Source: Martinezella lusitana
GTDB lineage: Bacteria > Pseudomonadota > Alphaproteobacteria > Rhizobiales > Rhizobiaceae
DNA length: 64,000 nt
Assembly (NCBI RefSeq): GCF_014207095.1
Contig: NZ_JACHBG010000004.1
Span: 186,001 to 250,000, forward strand
Reading direction: 5' to 3'
The translations under genes and the position numbers were made by a program. Position 1 is the stretch's first letter, and each line of letters starts with the position of its first letter. Positions 17,355-25,639 of the stretch are shown here, in pieces. Under the pieces are notes generated by a model. That model saw only the letters and a list, made by a program, of their open reading frames with translations, was not told where the DNA came from and did not search any database.

Positions 17355-18569
17355 TCAGTCCCTAGGTTCGGTCAGAAACGCGAGCAGCGCGATCACCGGG
17401 AAGGCGATGCCGAACCAAGAGGCAAGGCTCCAGCCGCCGGTGGCATAGGCCCAGCCGCCAAGCGCCGAACCGATGGCGCCTCCGGCAAAGAAGGTTGCCA
17501 TGTAGAGGCCATTCAGGCGGCTGCGGTGCTCTGCGCTGAGGGCGAAGATGGCGCGCTGGCCAAGCACAAGATTGGTCTGTACGCCGAAATCGAGCATGAT
17601 GCCGGAGATGGTCAGCATGATCAGCGCCAGCAGTGATCCGCCGCCCGAGAGGTGCCCGATCAGGAAGGCGAGGATGGCAAGCGTCATCGCGAAAGCTGTC
17701 GCGAGCTTCGTCCAGCCACGGTCGGCAACCCGGCCGGCGATCGGCGAGGCGATCGCGCCCGCCGCGCCGGCAAGCGCGAAGAGGGCGATACCATTCTGCG
17801 TCAGGCCGAAGGCCGGGCTTGCCAGAAGCAGCGGCGTCGTCGTCCAGAAGAGGCTGAACGAGCCGAACATGCAGGCCTGATAGAGCGCCCGCCGCTGCAG
17901 TACGGGCGTATGGAGCGCGAGATGGCCCATGGAAGACAGCAGCTGGGTATAGCGCAGCCTGGTATGCGGCACGCGGGTCGGCAGCACGATGCGCAAAATG
18001 ACGATCAGCCCGATCATGATGCCGGCCGAGATGAGGTAGACCGCATGCCAGGAGAACAGTTCGGAGAGGAAGCTGGCTGCCGGACGAGCCAGCATGATGC
18101 CGCAGAGCAGGCCGCTCATGACATTGCCGACAACGGCTCCGCGGCTGGCATCCGGCGCCATATGAGCTGCGAAGGGCACGAGAACCTGCACGGAAACGGA
18201 GGCGAGACCGATGCAGAGCGAAGCCAACAGGAACAGCGATGGCGACCAGGCGAAGGCGGCGCCGACGAGCGCCAGCGCCGCCAGCGCGACCAGCATCAGC
18301 ACCAGCTTTCGGTTCTCAAGCAGATCGCCGAGCGGCACGATCAGCAGCAGGCCAAGACCATAGCCGATCTGGGTCAAAGTCACGATGAGGCCGGTCGCGG
18401 CCGGCGAAAAGCCGAGCGATTGGCTGATCGGCCCTGCGAGTGGCTGGCCATAATAGATATTGGCTGCCACTAGCCCGCAGGCGGCGGCGAACATGAAAGT
18501 CATCAGCGGTGAAATAGTCTTTTCGGGGAGCGGCGCGCTCTCCCGCCTGGCAGCGGCAGTTGCAGACAT
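17355..18569 (-). CDS. MFS efflux transporter
   Basis: A 404-residue protein with about 12 hydrophobic segments and MFS loop motifs (YGLGLLLIVPLGDLLENRKL; GRVADRGWTKL), resembling drug/sugar efflux proteins of the YnfM/AraJ type. ATG 18569 is preferred; the upstream extension to 18728 runs over the TetR gene end. It lies 62 bp after that TetR gene on the same strand, suggesting self-regulated efflux. Confidence 0.86.
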   Translation of the reverse strand: MSATAAARRESAPLPEKTISPLMTFMFAAACGLVAANIYYGQPLAGPISQSLGFSPAATGLIVTLTQIGYGLGLLLIVPLGDLLENRKLVLMLVALAALALVGAAFAWSPSLFLLASLCIGLASVSVQVLVPFAAHMAPDASRGAVVGNVMSGLLCGIMLARPAASFLSELFSWHAVYLISAGIMIGLIVILRIVLPTRVPHTRLRYTQLLSSMGHLALHTPVLQRRALYQACMFGSFSLFWTTTPLLLASPAFGLTQNGIALFALAGAAGAIASPIAGRVADRGWTKLATAFAMTLAILAFLIGHLSGGGSLLALIMLTISGIMLDFGVQTNLVLGQRAIFALSAEHRSRLNGLYMATFFAGGAIGSALGGWAYATGGWSLASWFGIAFPVIALLAFLTEPRD

Positions 18570-18631
18570 GTCTTGTCCTCGGTGCGGGCGTGGGGCTTCT
18601 TGGGAGGGCTTACCCGGATATTTCAAGAAAA

Positions 18632-19249
18632 TTAATTCAACAGTTTCATCGCCGCCTCCGCGACGGCGAGCATGCGTTCCGGTTTGGGGTCGGTCTTTCC
18701 GATGACACGCATCCCTTTGGTAAGGCACAGTATCGCGCAGGCGATGCCTTCGGCGTCGACATGTTGCGATATCGATCCATCCGCCTGTCCCAGCCGAATG
18801 AGATCGAGGATGCGCCTTTCATCCAAATTGAAGGCCGTGGCGACGCGGCCGGCAATTTCTTCGTCGAAAAGTGCCAGTTCAGTCGCGCTGCCAACGACGA
18901 GGCAGCCACGACGACCGATCTCGCCGCAGGACGATTCGGCAAAGAAGGCCGTCAATGCGAAAAGCTTTGCACGGCCGTTGGCAGCTTCGGCAAGACACGC
19001 CTCGATCAGCGGTTGGCGGACTTGGCGATAGCGATCGAAGGCGGCGAGGAAGATGCCGCGCTTGTCACCGAAGGCCTTGTAGACACTGCCTGCGGTCAGG
19101 CCCATAGCCTCCGTCAGCTCGCTGATCGAGGCCGCATGATAGCCGCGCTCGGAAAAGACCCGCAGCGCCTCGTCGAGGGCTGCATCCATGTCGAATTCCC
19201 GCGGGCGGCCGCGAAGCTTGGGGGCGATATCGATGGTATCAGTCATCAT
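18632..19249 (-). CDS. TetR-family transcriptional regulator
   Basis: A 205-residue repressor with an N-terminal TetR helix-turn-helix (RGYHAASISELTEAMGLTAG, SVYKAFGDKRGIFLAAFDRY) and a ligand-binding C-terminal domain (TetR_C type with HVDAEGIACAILCLTKGMRV). It is upstream of the MFS gene on the same strand. A near-palindrome sits just before its start (19262-19277). Confidence 0.88.
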   Translation of the reverse strand: MMTDTIDIAPKLRGRPREFDMDAALDEALRVFSERGYHAASISELTEAMGLTAGSVYKAFGDKRGIFLAAFDRYRQVRQPLIEACLAEAANGRAKLFALTAFFAESSCGEIGRRGCLVVGSATELALFDEEIAGRVATAFNLDERRILDLIRLGQADGSISQHVDAEGIACAILCLTKGMRVIGKTDPKPERMLAVAEAAMKLLN

Positions 19250-19261
19250 GCGACTCTTTTA

Positions 19262-19277
19262 GGAAATGATCGTTTCC
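19262..19277. promoter_or_regulatory. Candidate TetR operator
   Basis: GGAAATGATCGTTTCC is an inverted repeat matching 14 of 16 positions, 13 bp upstream of the TetR gene start. Position and symmetry suggest autoregulation of the TetR-MFS unit. Confidence 0.45.
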
Positions 19278-19359
19278 AAATCAAGCGAATTTTGCAACGC
19301 AGCATGATTTGCGCAGTAGTTGTCGGCTGCGGACTGTTCAGGACTTGGTTTGGCTGCCT

Positions 19360-19866
19360 CTATTGATTGATGACGGCCATGTGGATCGCGTCTTTGTAAC
19401 GTCCGTCTATGCGCACGGATTTGCGAGCAAGCCCTTCGCGAACAAAGCCGACTTTTTCATAGAGTGCTATGGCCCGGCTGTTATCGGCATGAACGCTGAG
19501 CTCTACGCGTTCGATGCCGACGTCGCGTGCGGCCTTAAGCGTTGCCTCGATCAACCTGCGACCAATACCCTGACCACGAAAGGCCGGTAAGATCCCCATT
19601 CCAAGTCGGCCCGCATGGGCATGAGAAGGGAACGCATGCCGGCTGATGTCGCACCAGCCGACCACCTCGCCATTTGCAAGCGCCACGAATTGCGGGTTCC
19701 CTTTGGCGATCATTTCGAGCACGAAAGCGCGGATTTGCTCCAGCGGGAACGCTTCAAGCATGGACAGATATTCCCGTTCGCGCGCGACCGTGTCGAGCGC
19801 CTTGTGAAAACCTTCAATGTGCTCGCCGGCGATGGGGCGGATCAGGATGTCGGTGCTGTCGGCCAT
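19360..19866 (-). CDS. GNAT-family N-acetyltransferase
   Basis: A 168-residue acetyl-CoA-dependent transferase of the RimI/SpeG-like group: LGMGILPAFRGQGIGRRLIE is the acetyl-CoA loop, followed by RVELSVHADNSRAIALYEKVGF and the C-terminal RKSVRIDGRYKDAIHMAV. The substrate is not predictable. Confidence 0.88.
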   Translation of the reverse strand: MADSTDILIRPIAGEHIEGFHKALDTVAREREYLSMLEAFPLEQIRAFVLEMIAKGNPQFVALANGEVVGWCDISRHAFPSHAHAGRLGMGILPAFRGQGIGRRLIEATLKAARDVGIERVELSVHADNSRAIALYEKVGFVREGLARKSVRIDGRYKDAIHMAVINQ

Positions 19867-19949
19867 AGGTGGATATCTCGATGCAAATCAGGGATGCATC
19901 GAGACTAGAACTCAACTTGCGCCTTGTCCATGTCTGCGTAGACCCAACT

Positions 19950-20879
19950 CTAGAGATCGAGTTCCCAGGTTTGGCCGTTCAATTCCGGTCCGAACATGCG
20001 GTGCTTTTCTTCCGAGACGAGCTTGAAGCCCGCCTTGATGTAGATAGCCCGTGCAGTATCGAGGATGTCGTTGGTCCAGAGCGAGAGCTTGGTGTAGCCG
20101 ACCTCGCGGGAGAAGCGGATGCATTCGTCGACCAGCAGTTTGCCGAGGCCAAGGCCGCGCGCAGTCTTGTCGACGTAGAGAAGCCGAAGCTTGGCGACGC
20201 CGTTGCCGCCGTCGGCGACCATGATCGAGCCGACGTTCAATCCGCCCCGTTCCGCAATCCAGCACCGCTCCTTTTCCGGATTGAAGTTGGCCAGGAATTT
20301 TCCGGCTACTTCGGCGGCGAGAGCCTCGAAGCGATGATCCCAGCCGAGTTCGCCGCAGTAGAAGCGCGCCTGGCTTTGCACGATCCAGCCAATGTCGCCA
20401 TGCCGGTGAAGGCGGATGATGGCTGGTGGTGGAGAGGCGCGGTTTGCGCCGAGCGTATCCTGGATCGTCCGCATCGCTTCGACGATCCGTTCGGGCTCAC
20501 CTATGGCAAGCCTGTCGAAATATTCGGAGATCTGGGCGCGGGAGCGGCGGACGAATTCCTGGAACTGAATTTGTCCCTTCTCGGTGACATTTATCACCTG
20601 GCTGCGGGCATCGTCAGGATCGGGCTTCGTTTCGATCAAGTCGTCCTCACGGAAGCGCTTGACGATGCGGCTGAGATAGGCGGGATCGAGATGCAGTTCG
20701 CGTGTCAGCGTCGATGCGGCGACGCCACCGCGAAAGCCAACTTCGAACAGCACGCGGACATCCGTCAGCGTATAGGGACTGTCGAGATAGGCCTTGTTCA
20801 GAACGCCGAGAAAGTTCGTGTAGAAGCGATTGAAGTCACGAACGGCGTCAATGGTTGCGAATTCTGCATCGGGGGGCAT
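19950..20879 (-). CDS. MarR-GNAT fusion: regulator and acetyltransferase
   Basis: The N-terminal half (residues 1-145) is a MarR winged helix (LTDVRVLFEVGFRGG, TLTRELHLDPAYLSRIVKRF, EDDLIETKPDPDDARSQVIN, VTEKGQIQFQEFVRRS). The C-terminal half (~155-309) is a GNAT domain with TARGLGLGKLLVDECIRFSR. MarR-GNAT fusions are a known family; they probably couple ligand sensing to acetylation of a small molecule. A 12-bp inverted repeat covers the ribosome site (20883-20913), and a palindromic TTGACT box lies at 20925-20937. Confidence 0.88.
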   Translation of the reverse strand: MPPDAEFATIDAVRDFNRFYTNFLGVLNKAYLDSPYTLTDVRVLFEVGFRGGVAASTLTRELHLDPAYLSRIVKRFREDDLIETKPDPDDARSQVINVTEKGQIQFQEFVRRSRAQISEYFDRLAIGEPERIVEAMRTIQDTLGANRASPPPAIIRLHRHGDIGWIVQSQARFYCGELGWDHRFEALAAEVAGKFLANFNPEKERCWIAERGGLNVGSIMVADGGNGVAKLRLLYVDKTARGLGLGKLLVDECIRFSREVGYTKLSLWTNDILDTARAIYIKAGFKLVSEEKHRMFGPELNGQTWELDL

Positions 20880-20882
20880 GGG

Positions 20883-20913
20883 ACATCGTCTCCTCGGTTA
20901 TAGGAGACGATGT
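20883..20913 (-). promoter_or_regulatory. 12-bp perfect inverted repeat over the MarR-GNAT ribosome site
   Basis: ACATCGTCTCCT (20883-20894) and AGGAGACGATGT (20902-20913) are perfect inverted copies around a 7-nt loop. On the minus strand this reads AGGAGACGATGT close to the ATG at 20879, so the hairpin would hide the Shine-Dalgarno AGGAG. Alternatively it is a protein-binding operator in DNA. Confidence 0.55.
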
Positions 20914-20924
20914 TCGTCATTTAT

Positions 20925-20937
20925 TTGACTGAGTCAA
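20925..20937. promoter_or_regulatory. MarR-type palindromic box overlapping a -35 element
   Basis: TTGACT-G-AGTCAA is a perfect inverted repeat. On the minus strand the TTGACT resembles a -35 element for the MarR-GNAT gene, so a bound dimer would block transcription. Confidence 0.5.
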
Positions 20938-20951
20938 GTATATGGATTGAC

Positions 20952-21668
20952 TTAGGCAGCGCGACTGCGTGCGCTTTCATCCGCAAGAGCGAAGTCGACG
21001 GCGGCTTCGGCATGGATCGTCGTCGTATCGAAACCCGGCAGAACCAGCGCATTGGGATCGAGGATGAGGCAGATCTCGGTGCAGCCGAGGATAACGCTGT
21101 CGGCGCCTTCGGCCTTGGCGCGGTCGATGATGTCATGCAGCTTGCTGCGGGACTCGGCCTTGATGATGCCGGCGCAAAGCTCGTTGAAAATAATGTCATG
21201 CGTCACGGTACGGTCTTCGGGGCCGGGGACCATGATGGAGATGCCGTTCTGAGCCATTCGCTCGGCATAGAAGCCGTGCTCCATGGTATAGCGCGTGGCG
21301 AGCAGCAGCGGCTTTACTCGTCCTGCAGCCTTCAGCGCTGCGGCAGTTTCGTCGATGATATGGATGAGCGGCACGGAAATGCGCGAGGCGACTTCCGGGG
21401 CAATTAGATGCATGGTGTTGGTGCAGATGAGCACGCATTCGGCGCCGGCTACCTGCAGGCGATGAGCGACGCCGCCAAGGTGAGCGGCCGCATCGTCCCA
21501 GCGCCCGGCCTTCTGCAGGGTGACGATTTCTTCGAAGTTGACGGAGTACATCAGCACTTCGGCGGAGGAGAGACCACCGAGCCGATCGCGAACCATCTCG
21601 TTGATCTGGCGATAATAAACCGCCGAGCTTTCGAAACTCATGCCGCCGATGAGACCTATGGTGCGCAT
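20952..21668 (-). CDS. Aspartate/glutamate racemase family protein
   Basis: A 238-residue cofactor-independent racemase-type enzyme. The two-base catalytic Cys pair is present in CVLICTNTMHL and SVILGCTEICLIL, along with the start MRTIGLIGGMSFESSAVYYR and IHIIDETAAALKAAG. ATG 21668 follows GGAGAACAGCATT; the longer upstream reading is Cys/Lys-rich and not family-like. It is divergent from an Lrp/AsnC regulator, which suggests control by an amino acid. Confidence 0.87.
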   Translation of the reverse strand: MRTIGLIGGMSFESSAVYYRQINEMVRDRLGGLSSAEVLMYSVNFEEIVTLQKAGRWDDAAAHLGGVAHRLQVAGAECVLICTNTMHLIAPEVASRISVPLIHIIDETAAALKAAGRVKPLLLATRYTMEHGFYAERMAQNGISIMVPGPEDRTVTHDIIFNELCAGIIKAESRSKLHDIIDRAKAEGADSVILGCTEICLILDPNALVLPGFDTTTIHAEAAVDFALADESARSRAA

Positions 21669-21771
21669 AATGCTGTTCTCCGCTTCCTGTTTGTAAGTAG
21701 GGCAATAGTGTTGCGATTCATGCGCCTTGTGTTTGCAATCTTTGTGGGATCGACAATTTAATCTGCAATAA

Positions 21772-21799
21772 TTTGCGCATAAATCGCATTTTGTGCAAA
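21772..21799. promoter_or_regulatory. Candidate Lrp/AsnC binding site between racemase and regulator
   Basis: TTTGCGCA (21772-21779) and TTGTGCAAA (21791-21799) form an inverted repeat with one mismatch, spaced 11 bp, in the A/T-rich 162-bp gap between the divergent genes. AsnC-family proteins bind such spaced half-sites. Confidence 0.4.
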
Positions 21800-21830
21800 G
21801 TTGCAGCGCAATAATGAAAAGGTGCCGCAC

Positions 21831-22295
21831 ATGCTTGACGAACGTGACCGAAAGATTCTCGAAATTTTGCAGGCCAATGCCGGCACATCAGTGACGGAGC
21901 TTGCCGATCGCGTGGCACTGTCGGTCTCGGCCTGCTCGCGCCGTATCCAGCGATTGGAGGAAAGCGGCCATATTGCCCGGCGCATCGTTGTGCTCGACCG
22001 CGAGAAGATGGGCGTACCGACCACCGTCTATGCGATGATCAAGACGGCGCATCATGCAGACGAATGGATTGAGGCCTTCCGCAAGGCGATCGGTGATATT
22101 CCGGAAATCGTCGAGGCGCACCGGCTCACCGGCAATTACGATTACATTCTGAAAATCGTGCTGCCGCGGGTGGAGCATTACGACGTCATTTACAAGATGC
22201 TCGTGCGCAAGATCGAGCTTTTCGACGTCTCTGCCTCGATCTCCATGGAGGAACTGAAAGGCGGCGCTGCCATTCCCGTTGGCTATGCACACTGA
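21831..22295 (+). CDS. Lrp/AsnC-family transcriptional regulator
   Basis: A 154-residue protein with an N-terminal helix-turn-helix (LDERDRKILEILQANAGTSV, TELADRVALSVSACSRRIQR) and a C-terminal RAM/AsnC ligand domain (MIKTAHHADEWIEAFRKAIG, EAHRLTGNYDYILKIVLP). Such regulators respond to amino acids. The ATG at 21831 follows AAGGTGCCGCAC. It is divergent from the racemase. Confidence 0.9.
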   Translation: MLDERDRKILEILQANAGTSVTELADRVALSVSACSRRIQRLEESGHIARRIVVLDREKMGVPTTVYAMIKTAHHADEWIEAFRKAIGDIPEIVEAHRLTGNYDYILKIVLPRVEHYDVIYKMLVRKIELFDVSASISMEELKGGAAIPVGYAH

Positions 22296-22411
22296 GCTTC
22301 TCTCCAGTAACAGGCTCAAACGCCGGATTAGGCTGTGAAAGCGTCAAGGAGATCGCAAGCTTTTAAATTGTATAATCGCCTTCGCGTCTATCGCTTTTGA
22401 GGTAATGTGTC

Positions 22412-22987
22412 ATGCGTAACACAAACAATCGCAAGACTGACATTCAAAGCTACTTCCTACCTGGTGAGAAATTATTGTGGCATGGTCAGCCACAGCAAGG
22501 ATTCATGCTTAACAATAGCGATCTTCTGCTTATCCCCTTCTCACTAATGTGGGGTGGTTTCGCGATTTTTTGGGAAGGTACGGTCATAACGCAAGTCAAC
22601 GCCTCATTCTTTTTCAAATTGTGGGGCGTGCCGTTTGTATTGATAGGCCTCTATCTCATCATTGGCCGTTTTGTAATCGATGCGTTCGTTCGTGCTCGGA
22701 CGCAATATGCGGTCACAAATCGACGCATTATAATTTTGCGCGAAGGTTGGTTCTCGAAACTTCTGACCCTTTCGCTCGAACGATTGCCGTCTATGGATCT
22801 TGATCAGAAGGGCGATGGAACGGGGACGATCAACTTTGGAACCGATCCCGAAGCTGGCCAAGGTCATCATGGTGGTATGAGCAACTGGACGCCGGCACTG
22901 TCAAAAGTCCCTCGATTTCTGGGCATCGCGAATGTGCGTGAAGTATTTGATCTCATCGAGAGGGCGCAATCGACGAAGGCGGTTTGA
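22412..22987 (+). CDS. PH-domain-like membrane protein
   Basis: A 191-residue protein with two strongly hydrophobic segments (about residues 38-60 and 68-90) and the motif FLPGEKLLWHGQPQQG at the N-terminus, typical of bacterial PH-domain (bPH) proteins of unknown function. The C-terminal part (RTQYAVTNRRIIILREGWFS; ANVREVFDLIERAQ) fits the soluble PH fold. The gene looks richer in A/T than its neighbours, so it may be transferred. Confidence 0.65.
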   Translation: MRNTNNRKTDIQSYFLPGEKLLWHGQPQQGFMLNNSDLLLIPFSLMWGGFAIFWEGTVITQVNASFFFKLWGVPFVLIGLYLIIGRFVIDAFVRARTQYAVTNRRIIILREGWFSKLLTLSLERLPSMDLDQKGDGTGTINFGTDPEAGQGHHGGMSNWTPALSKVPRFLGIANVREVFDLIERAQSTKAV

Positions 22988-23094
22988 TCCGTGGAGCGAG
23001 GTGATCGCGCAGGGGTGCCATGCAGAAAAGAGAGTTGCTGCTTGGTCGCCTCAACCCTACGTTTCCTAGCGAAACATTGCCATGAGGTGTTGCC

Positions 23095-24357
23095 ATGCAG
23101 GATCATCGTGTTGTCGTTGTCGGGGGCGGTTTCGGCGGGGTGCAGGTCGTTAACGATCTGAAAGGCGCGCCCGTCCGCATAACGATGATCGACCGGCGCA
23201 ATCATCACCTGTTTCAGCCGCTTCTTTATCAGGTCGCGACGACCTTACTTGCAACATCGGAGATCGCCTGGCCGATCCGCAATTTCTTCCGGGATAGGCC
23301 GGAAGTGACGACGTTGCTCGCCGAAGTGGTCGGTGTCGACAGTGATGTGCGTGAAGTACTCCTCAAGAGCGGACAGAGGATCCCTTACGACACGCTGGTG
23401 CTGGCGACCGGCGCTACCCATGCCTATTTCGGCCATGACGAATGGGAGCCGGTGGCGCCGGGATTGAAGACGCTGGAGGATGCCACGACCATTCGCCGTC
23501 GCGTGCTGTTGGCTTTCGAGCAAGCGGAGATGGAAACGGATCCGGCCGTTCGCGAGGCGCTCCTGACCTTCGCCATCGTCGGGGCAGGGCCGACCGGGGT
23601 GGAGCTGGCCGGGATCATCTCGGAACTGGCAAGGACGACCTTGCCGAAGGAATTCCGCAATATCGATACGAGCAAGGCGAAGATCATTCTCGTCGAAGCC
23701 GGTCCACGGGTGTTGGCCGCTTTCGCGGAGGATCTTTCCGACTATGCGCGCCGGGAGCTGGAATCGCATGGTGTCGACCTGCGCTTCGGCAAGCCGGTGA
23801 CGTCGTGCACGGCCGAGGGTGTCACGATCGGCGACGTTTTCGTCCCGTGCCGCACCATCGTATGGGCGGCCGGCGTAGAGGCGTCGCCGGCAGCAAAATG
23901 GCTGGATATTGCCGCGGACCGCGCCGGCCGTGCCCTGGTCGACAAGGATTTGCGGGCACCGGGCAAGGGTGATGTCTTCGTGATCGGGGATACGGCAGCC
24001 GTCATGCGCGACGACGGCAGTCCGGTGCCGGGGATCGCTCCGGCCGCCAAGCAGCAGGGAGCCTATGTCGCCAAGGTGATCAAGGCAAAGTTGGCCGGCA
24101 AACCCGCTCCCGGGCCGTTCCACTATCGCCATCAAGGCAGTCTCGCGACGATCGGCAAGAGTGCCGCGATCATCGATTTCGGCTGGCTGAAGCTGAGGGG
24201 ATGGCTCGCCTGGTGGGTGTGGGGGCTTGCCCACATCTACTTCCTGATCGGCGTGCGCTGGCGCATCGCGGTCGCCTGGAGCTGGCTGTGGATCTATATC
24301 AGCCGGCAGCACAGCGCCCGGCTGATCACGCAAAAGGAAACCATGCGCGAGGAATAA
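23095..24357 (+). CDS. ndh: Type II NADH dehydrogenase (NDH-2)
   Basis: A 420-residue non-proton-pumping NADH:quinone oxidoreductase at the inner membrane. FAD motif VVVGGGFGGVQVVNDLKGAP (residues 6-25), NADH motif FAIVGAGPTGVELAGIISEL (~residue 161), DRRNHHLFQPLLYQVAT and the FAD C-terminal motif DVFVIGDTAA are present. A C-terminal hydrophobic region (WLAWWVWGLAHIYFLIGVRW) anchors it to the membrane. A strong terminator follows. Confidence 0.92.
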   Translation: MQDHRVVVVGGGFGGVQVVNDLKGAPVRITMIDRRNHHLFQPLLYQVATTLLATSEIAWPIRNFFRDRPEVTTLLAEVVGVDSDVREVLLKSGQRIPYDTLVLATGATHAYFGHDEWEPVAPGLKTLEDATTIRRRVLLAFEQAEMETDPAVREALLTFAIVGAGPTGVELAGIISELARTTLPKEFRNIDTSKAKIILVEAGPRVLAAFAEDLSDYARRELESHGVDLRFGKPVTSCTAEGVTIGDVFVPCRTIVWAAGVEASPAAKWLDIAADRAGRALVDKDLRAPGKGDVFVIGDTAAVMRDDGSPVPGIAPAAKQQGAYVAKVIKAKLAGKPAPGPFHYRHQGSLATIGKSAAIIDFGWLKLRGWLAWWVWGLAHIYFLIGVRWRIAVAWSWLWIYISRQHSARLITQKETMREE

Positions 24358-24362
24358 CAAAC

Positions 24363-24394
24363 AGGCGGCGCCCGCTGAGGACGCCGCCTTTTTT
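24363..24394 (+). terminator. Terminator after ndh
   Basis: AGGCGGCG (24363-24370) pairs with CGCCGCCT (24382-24389) across an 11-nt loop and is followed by a T run (24388-24394). It lies in the gap between the convergent ndh and alcohol dehydrogenase genes. Confidence 0.8.
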
Positions 24395-24396
24395 AT

Positions 24397-25440
24397 TTAT
24401 GCCAGCGAGGCGATATCGATGACGAAGCGGTAGCGGACGTCGCTCTTCAGCACGCGCTCATAGGCTTCGTTGATCTGCTGGATGCTGATCTTTTCGATCT
24501 CGGAGACGATGTTGTGTTCGCCGCAGAAGTCGAGCATCTCCTGGGTTTCCTTGATCGAGCCGATCATGGAGCCTGAGAGGCTGCGGCGGCCGGGGATCAG
24601 CGAGAAGGCATGGACCGGAACCGGATGCTCGGGCGCACCGACGACGACCATGCTGCCATCGAACTTCAAGAGGCCGAGATAGGCATTCCAGTCGACGGCG
24701 ATACCGACTGTCATGATGATGAGGTCGAAGGTGCCGGCGAGCTTCGTGAAGGTCTCGGCATCGCTGGTCGCATAGTAATGGTCGGCACCGATCTTGAGGC
24801 CGTCCTCCTTCTTCGACAGCGTCTGGCTGAGAACCGTGACATCGGCGCCCATGGCATGGGCCAGCTTGACGCCCATATGGCCAAGGCCGCCCATGCCGAC
24901 GATCGCAACCTTCTTGCCGGGACCAGCCTTCCAATGGCGCAGCGGCGAATAGAGCGTGATGCCGGCGCAAAGCAGCGGCGCGCCTGCGTCAAGCGGGATA
25001 TTATCGGGGAAGGAGAGGACATAGCCTTCCTTGACAACGATGCTATCGGAGTAGCCGCCATAGGTCGGCGTCTCGCCGTCTGCTTCGACGTCGTTGTAGG
25101 TCTGAACGATACCGGGCATGTAGTGCTCGTAGTCCAGGTCGCGCGTGGCGCAGGTCGTGCAGGAATTGACGAAGCAGCCGACGCCGACGCGGTCGCCGAC
25201 CTTGAACTTGGTGACTTTCGAACCGACGGCAGTCACGACGCCTGCCACTTCATGGCCTGGCACCATCGGGTATCTTGAATTGCCCCATTCGTTGCGGGCC
25301 TGGTGGATGTCCGAATGGCAGACGCCGCAATAGTGGACGGAGATGACGACATCGTCTTCGTTGGGATTGCGGCGCTCGAAGGTGAACGGAGTAAGTGGCT
25401 TGGATGCGTCGGTCGCGGCATAACCCTTTGCGATAGTCAT
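24397..25440 (-). CDS. Zinc-type NAD(P)-dependent alcohol dehydrogenase (YahK-like)
   Basis: A 347-residue medium-chain dehydrogenase/reductase that reduces aldehydes to alcohols (cinnamyl-alcohol/YahK type). Catalytic zinc ligands Cys41 (YCGVCHSD), His63 (PGHEV) and the later Cys in [11 protein letters not shown] are present, with NAD(P) motif [13 protein letters not shown]. The structural-zinc segment reads CTTCATR then YEHYM: only Cys94 and Cys97 remain, and the expected third and fourth Cys are Arg100 and Met108. Divergent from an AraC regulator of YqhC type, which in enterobacteria controls an aldehyde-detoxifying dehydrogenase. Confidence 0.88.
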   Translation of the reverse strand: MTIAKGYAATDASKPLTPFTFERRNPNEDDVVISVHYCGVCHSDIHQARNEWGNSRYPMVPGHEVAGVVTAVGSKVTKFKVGDRVGVGCFVNSCTTCATRDLDYEHYMPGIVQTYNDVEADGETPTYGGYSDSIVVKEGYVLSFPDNIPLDAGAPLLCAGITLYSPLRHWKAGPGKKVAIVGMGGLGHMGVKLAHAMGADVTVLSQTLSKKEDGLKIGADHYYATSDAETFTKLAGTFDLIIMTVGIAVDWNAYLGLLKFDGSMVVVGAPEHPVPVHAFSLIPGRRSLSGSMIGSIKETQEMLDFCGEHNIVSEIEKISIQQINEAYERVLKSDVRYRFVIDIASLA

Positions 25441-25523
25441 GGGAGACTTCCTTGTTTCTAGGAGATGTGGGAATGAAATTGGGATGGCCGACTATGCACT
25501 GGGAATAGGCCGAAGCGTTAGAG

Positions 25524-25553
25524 CGATCCTGCAAGCTTTATGTACGATCCTGC
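25524..25553. promoter_or_regulatory. AraC-type direct repeat upstream of the alcohol dehydrogenase
   Basis: CGATCCTGC occurs at 25524-25532 and at 25545-25553, exact copies 21 bp apart, which is two helical turns. The pair sits between the divergent AraC gene and alcohol dehydrogenase, fitting a dimeric AraC activator. Confidence 0.5.
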
Positions 25554-25639
25554 GAATCTAAATACGCGGTGGGTCTTTCACGATCGAACGATGTTACCTA
25601 GATAAGCCTCGATACCTACTCCAAAACAATCGGTTGCAC

